In this document: positions 62,401-64,000 of the stretch, in pieces
Layout: each line of letters begins with the position of its first letter
Position numbering within the stretch: the stretch's first letter is position 1
Source: Chrysopilus asiliformis
Lineage: Eukaryota > Arthropoda > Insecta > Diptera > Rhagionidae
NCBI GenBank assembly: GCA_964034945.1
Contig: OZ035961.1
Coordinates: 76,076,188-76,140,187 of the forward strand
Direction of reading: 5' to 3'
Length of the DNA: 64,000 bases
Made by a program: the position numbers and the translations under genes
Notes under the pieces: generated by a model
What the model saw: the letters and a program-made list of their open reading frames with translations, nothing else
What the model was told of the DNA's origin: nothing
The model's database searches: none

Positions 62401-62770
62401 CTGCTGGAAAAGAGAAACTTTCCTCAAAGTTTCGACGCGAAAAAAAATTTTCGTCGACAACAAAATGGCCGGTAAGTCATTCAATGAAAGCAAAAAAAAA
62501 TCGGGGGCGACGGCATTTAGAAATTTTTCGGATTATCGCATAATGTAAATTACCTCCGTCAAGGAGACGCTCTGCAATTGGGAAAGTTTTGTCTAATTTG
62601 GACTTCTCTATCAAGCAATCCCGGATATAATCAGTGGCTTTATCATTTAAATGCGGCTGCTCCGAGTTCGGCTCCTCGCCATTGTCTGGGTTGCTAGGCC
62701 CCTTTCGTTTGAAATCGCTCTCCTCATCGTTGTGCGTGTAGTCGCCGTTTCCTTCATACGATTCAGCCAT
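47487..62770 (-). CDS. STAR-family (Sam68/KHDRBS-like) KH RNA-binding protein
   Basis: A nuclear RNA-binding regulator of the STAR family, expected to control splicing or mRNA fate (family knowledge). Six coding exons: 62770-62554, 62187-62063, 61992-61589, 61482-61366, 48261-48101 and 47683-47487; all borders are GT...AG, phases agree and the sum is 1221 bases (406 residues). Order: acidic N-terminus (MAESYEGNGDYTHNDEESDF), QUA1-like helix (YIRDCLIEKSKLDKTFPIAE), then the KH domain from KILVPVKEHPKFNFVGKLLG with the GPKG loop and RRLQEETLCKM, then a QUA2-like segment (DIIRQEQLRELMDNP). The C-terminus is Pro- and Tyr-rich (PPVPGPTHPT; EEPVPYEQPAYEGYSY; EYYSHSPSYP), ending in KSAPYSRAK, typical of Sam68 relatives. 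Intron 4 is 13.1 kb and full of transposons. An alternative donor overlaps the stop (CTAA|GTAAAT). Which fly paralogue (kep1/qkr58E group) it matches cannot be decided by eye. Confidence 0.95.
48320..48398. mobile_element. Short pogo/Tigger-like MITE next to exon 5
   Basis: CAGTCGAACTTCAATAGCC and the inverted GGCTTATTGAGGTTCGACTG, flanked by TA on both sides. It lies 58 bases before the acceptor of exon 5 of the KH gene, within the likely branch-point region. Confidence 0.8.
49244..49418. repeat. 58-bp direct repeat, two copies
   Basis: 49244-49301 and 49361-49418 are identical (GATTTAGTTGAGCATTGCCG ... TTTCAGAG), separated by 59 bases. Confidence 0.95.
49830..50066. mobile_element. piggyBac-like MITE (TTAA-flanked), weak TIR
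   Basis: CTCTTCTATTATGT and the complement CCCTTCAATTATGT, with TTAA outside both. Inside, ATCATTTCATGACCCA and GGTCATTTCATGACC recur. Confidence 0.55.
50611..50996. mobile_element. Large foldback element, arms about 180 bases
   Basis: Almost perfect palindrome from ATGCTACATTTACACGAATG to its complement, with a loop near ACAACTTTAGTATTCAACTTTTGT (50790-50815). The arms differ by only a few bases. No coding capacity; a half copy lies at 36.2 kb. Confidence 0.9.
51399..51960. repeat. Tandem units of an RTE-like or satellite repeat
   Basis: About three imperfect units of roughly 190 bases, each with GAAAGTAGC, GGGAGTAAGG, AGGGGATAAAG and GGAAAAACTACCG. A TGTCTGTCCGTCTGTCTG run precedes them and AGCCGGGCGAAGCCGCGTCC closes them, the latter reminiscent of the 3' ends of insect RTE-derived repeats. 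Confidence 0.6.
52061..52408. mobile_element. Harbinger-type MITE, TAA duplication
   Basis: GGGTACGTCCATAGTG at the left, inverted CACTATGGACGTACCC at the right; TAA at 52058-52060 and 52409-52411. CTTCTCGCTTT lies just inside both ends. Confidence 0.9.
53258..53383. mobile_element. Foldback MITE with TGTTGTTAG core
   Basis: Arms AGGCCCTATCACAGAATCCG and near-complement; TAT on both sides. The core TGTTGTTAGTGTTTTATACC with inverted CAACAACA is shared with the elements at 33.5 and 36.9 kb. Confidence 0.85.
53400..54640. other. AT-rich intronic stretch
   Basis: Within KH-gene intron 4. No element ends recognised up to about 54500, where a family-2-like piece (GTACCGTTTCTAACGCATAT) begins. 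Confidence 0.35.
54651..56788. mobile_element. TIR element with TGGGGGGCTATTCTCGA ends
   Basis: Perfect 17-base inverted ends at 54651 and 56788; TTTCGAAACG-type palindromes fill the first and last 250 bases. It contains a family-2 piece (55196-55500) and a nested TIR element (55588-56504). No transposase; the target duplication is unclear. Confidence 0.7.
55588..56504. mobile_element. TA-flanked TIR element, nested
   Basis: GAGTAGGACCGGGCATGTTG and the complement of CAACATGCCCGCTCCTACTC, with TA outside both (55586-55587 and 56505-56506). Further TTCAACWTRCCCGC motifs lie inside, at about 55770 and 56150. Confidence 0.8.
57480..58676 (+). mobile_element. mariner-superfamily element with intact 20-bp TIRs
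   Basis: Perfect terminal inverted repeats CCTAGTCTAGTCATAAATAC at 57480-57499 and 58657-58676, TA duplication at 57478-57479 and 58677-58678; 1197 bases. It carries a broken transposase. Confidence 0.92.
57589..58600 (+). pseudogene. mariner-type transposase pseudogene (DD37D-like)
   Basis: Fragments in several frames: RQRTGRPRSVRTPKQKI (helix-turn-helix linker), YTDEKIFTVDESFN (first Asp), SVMV-stop-WGVSYDG, WTFQQDSALS (second Asp) and SPNLNPLDCKLW (third Asp). About 37 positions separate the second and third Asp, fitting a DD37D/maT-like clade rather than DD34D mariner, but stops and frameshifts make this approximate. Stops interrupt at least five places, so it is inactive, although the ends could still be mobilised in trans. 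Confidence 0.8.
58680..61360. other. 5' part of KH-gene intron 4
   Basis: AT-rich. Contains a family-2 relative at 60480-60860 (ACATGTCCACCTGTCTGTTT) and a short direct repeat (ATCGATACTTCACAATTCTT near 59767 and 59813). No exon. Confidence 0.45.
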
Positions 62771-63129
62771 TTTCCAAGCCTTCGCTGAACGATTTGCTCT
62801 AAATCACTTTTTCTAATTTCACAAACTCCTAAACTTTTGAATTAATAACTTTCTACACTCGACCAGAAACGAACCGACCAAATCACCAAACTTCTTCTTC
62901 TAGCCAGGAATTTTTCTCACCCGGCATCGTTACCGATCCGAAAGCGATGGAAGCACTTTTTCGGAATTTATCTAATAGAGAGCCTGTAATCTATGAGGCT
63001 GCTGATTAATGTGATTATATAAAACTAGAGTGTGGCCATCGAGAAAGTGATGTCCGTTGAAATTTTCAAATTATCCCTTAAAATTTTGAAATTTTTAGTC
63101 ATTGGGCGCATTCACGGTACTCAACAGTA
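62771..63129. promoter_or_regulatory. 5' flank and probable promoter of the KH gene
   Basis: Directly upstream of the minus-strand ATG; the sequence up to about 62900 is free of transposon ends. No TATA or initiator motif can be assigned with confidence. Confidence 0.3.
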
Positions 63130-63918
63130 GTGAGCCCACATATAAAGAGAGTGGACAGGTCGGAACCAACTATTTCCGTTAAGTTTGAATTTTTACCTGA
63201 TGATGACAGATTTAAACCAGAAGTATTTTAAACCATTTTTACTAATATTTTGCGTATGTTTTGAGAATTTAAAAAATTATTCGGTCGCTAAAATCATGTA
63301 ATTTTTAAAATAAAAAGTCCAAAATACTACACTAACACAAACAAATCGCCTTTGCTTTGCGAAGAGATGGCTAAACTTTCGAAAAAAAAGAGTTACTGTT
63401 TTGTGCCGTACTAAAGCTACAAACGGCACAAAACAGTAACTTCAAGATGGCCCACCCTTTAGAAAGAAAAAAAAGTGACAGTAAAACATTAACAAGTGAC
63501 ATTAACACATAAACCCAACTTTGACTTGAATAGAAGGTAAATTATTTGTGCTTTGAAATATTAATTACCTAATTAAGATGCTAGTGTCGAAGAAGTTCGG
63601 TGAAGCGATCGCGGTGTATTCTGAAACCAAAAGCATGACAGCGAAAACTACGTTTTGTATAGCATTCGAGCGGCTGCCTTCTCGCAGGCAGGAATATGGG
63701 CGGAGGCTCTTGTGGACGCTGAGAAGACGGCCTCACTGAATCAATCATGGGCGAAGGGTTACTCGCGAAAGGGCATTGCTCTGGCGGGCACGCAAAAAAA
63801 AAATGCAACTAGTAATACACTCACTAATACATTAACAACCGTCCACTTACATTTTCGAATTCGGACGAAACGTCCACTTCGAAAGCCACCTAGCCACTCT
63901 CTTTATATGTAGGCTCAC
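63130..63918. mobile_element. TA-flanked TIR element carrying a TPR gene fragment
   Basis: The ends GTGAGCCCACATATAAAGAG and the complement GTGAGCCTACATATAAAGAG match at 24 of 25 bases over the full repeat; TA at 63128-63129 and 63919-63920. The interior has a perfect hairpin (GTTACTGTTTTGTGCCGT arms, 63391-63441) and a fragment of a tetratricopeptide-repeat gene. Confidence 0.85.
63577..63800 (+). pseudogene. Captured TPR-domain fragment (Hop/STI1-like)
   Basis: The frame starts MLVSKKFGEAIAVYSE, shifts once, then reads HDSENYVLYSIRAAAFSQAG, WAEALVDAEKTASLNQSWAK and GYSRKGIALAG. This is the 34-residue TPR pattern (A..F...G.Y..AL.DA..), most like the first TPR block of Hsp70/Hsp90-organising protein. 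It covers about two repeats, lacks the rest of the protein and is frameshifted, so it is a relic. It sits between the ends of the TIR element, and the flanking sequence is unrelated. The parent gene is not in this window. Confidence 0.75.
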
Positions 63919-64000
63919 TAGTTGGCGGTGGTTGCTAAAGCAATTCTGCACTGGTTTTGACATTTTCAATTTGATCAGATATTTGCTGTTCCAGTTGAAA

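Noticed and set aside
1..64000. CRISPR arrays, bacterial operons or integrated virus
   Set aside because: No regular direct-repeat/spacer array, no prokaryotic gene organisation and no viral structural or polymerase genes were seen.

Overview
This window looks like an AT-rich insect chromosome, most likely dipteran. Three things support that: single-copy-type genes are split by short spliceosomal introns with GT...AG borders, the roadblock protein reads almost like the fly protein, and most of the DNA is small cut-and-paste transposons and their non-autonomous derivatives (MITEs). No bacterial, viral or CRISPR signal was seen. The exact species cannot be read from the sequence.

Genes. Four protein-coding genes can be modelled exon by exon. 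(1) At 23.1-29.1 kb there are three paralogues of the dynein light chain roadblock/LC7: two on the minus strand (23153-23567 and 23913-24295) and a highly conserved one on the plus strand (28572-29116). In all three the ATG stands alone before the first intron (ATG|GT...AG), so simple ORF calling misses the true start. (2) At 47.5-62.8 kb on the minus strand is a complete six-exon STAR/Sam68-like KH-domain RNA-binding protein gene (about 406 residues), with a 13.1-kb fourth intron filled with transposons. A few other exon-like stretches (21.2, 23.7, 35.4-35.8 and 36.4-36.6 kb) have good splice signals but were not recognised.

Mobile DNA. 0-1.2 kb: truncated Tc1-like transposase. 3.1-5.4 kb: a pogo/Tigger-like element carrying a dispersed repeat ('family 1'), which carries a PIF/Harbinger-type element with a HARBI1-like ORF, which itself contains a piece of family 1. 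7.9-9.8 kb: a TIR element enclosing another family-1 copy that holds a palindromic MITE. 12.9-14.1 kb: pogo-like element holding a MITE with a second copy of itself inside. 17.9-20.3 kb: a TIR element with repeated TATTGACC motifs and a nested hAT. 25.2-27.3 kb: hAT element with perfect 8-bp duplication. 31-33 kb: cluster of TTAA-flanked piggyBac-like MITEs. 33-45 kb: a dense field of TAA/TTA-flanked inverted-repeat elements. 48-58.7 kb (the KH-gene intron): several MITEs, a large foldback element, and a mariner relic with intact 20-bp ends. 63.1-63.9 kb: a TA-flanked TIR element that has swallowed a fragment of a TPR (Hop/STI1-like) gene.

The window has two themes. One is an ordinary pair of gene loci: dynein light chains and an RNA-binding regulator. 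The other is a wide radiation of 3-bp-duplicating (mostly TAA/TTA) inverted-repeat elements whose ends differ from one another, with repeated nesting, reuse of one target site, foldback elements that share a core but not their arms, and one case of gene-fragment capture. Two hammerhead-like motifs of the Penelope-retroelement type are also present. All element borders were read by eye from inverted repeats and target duplications; none was checked by alignment software.
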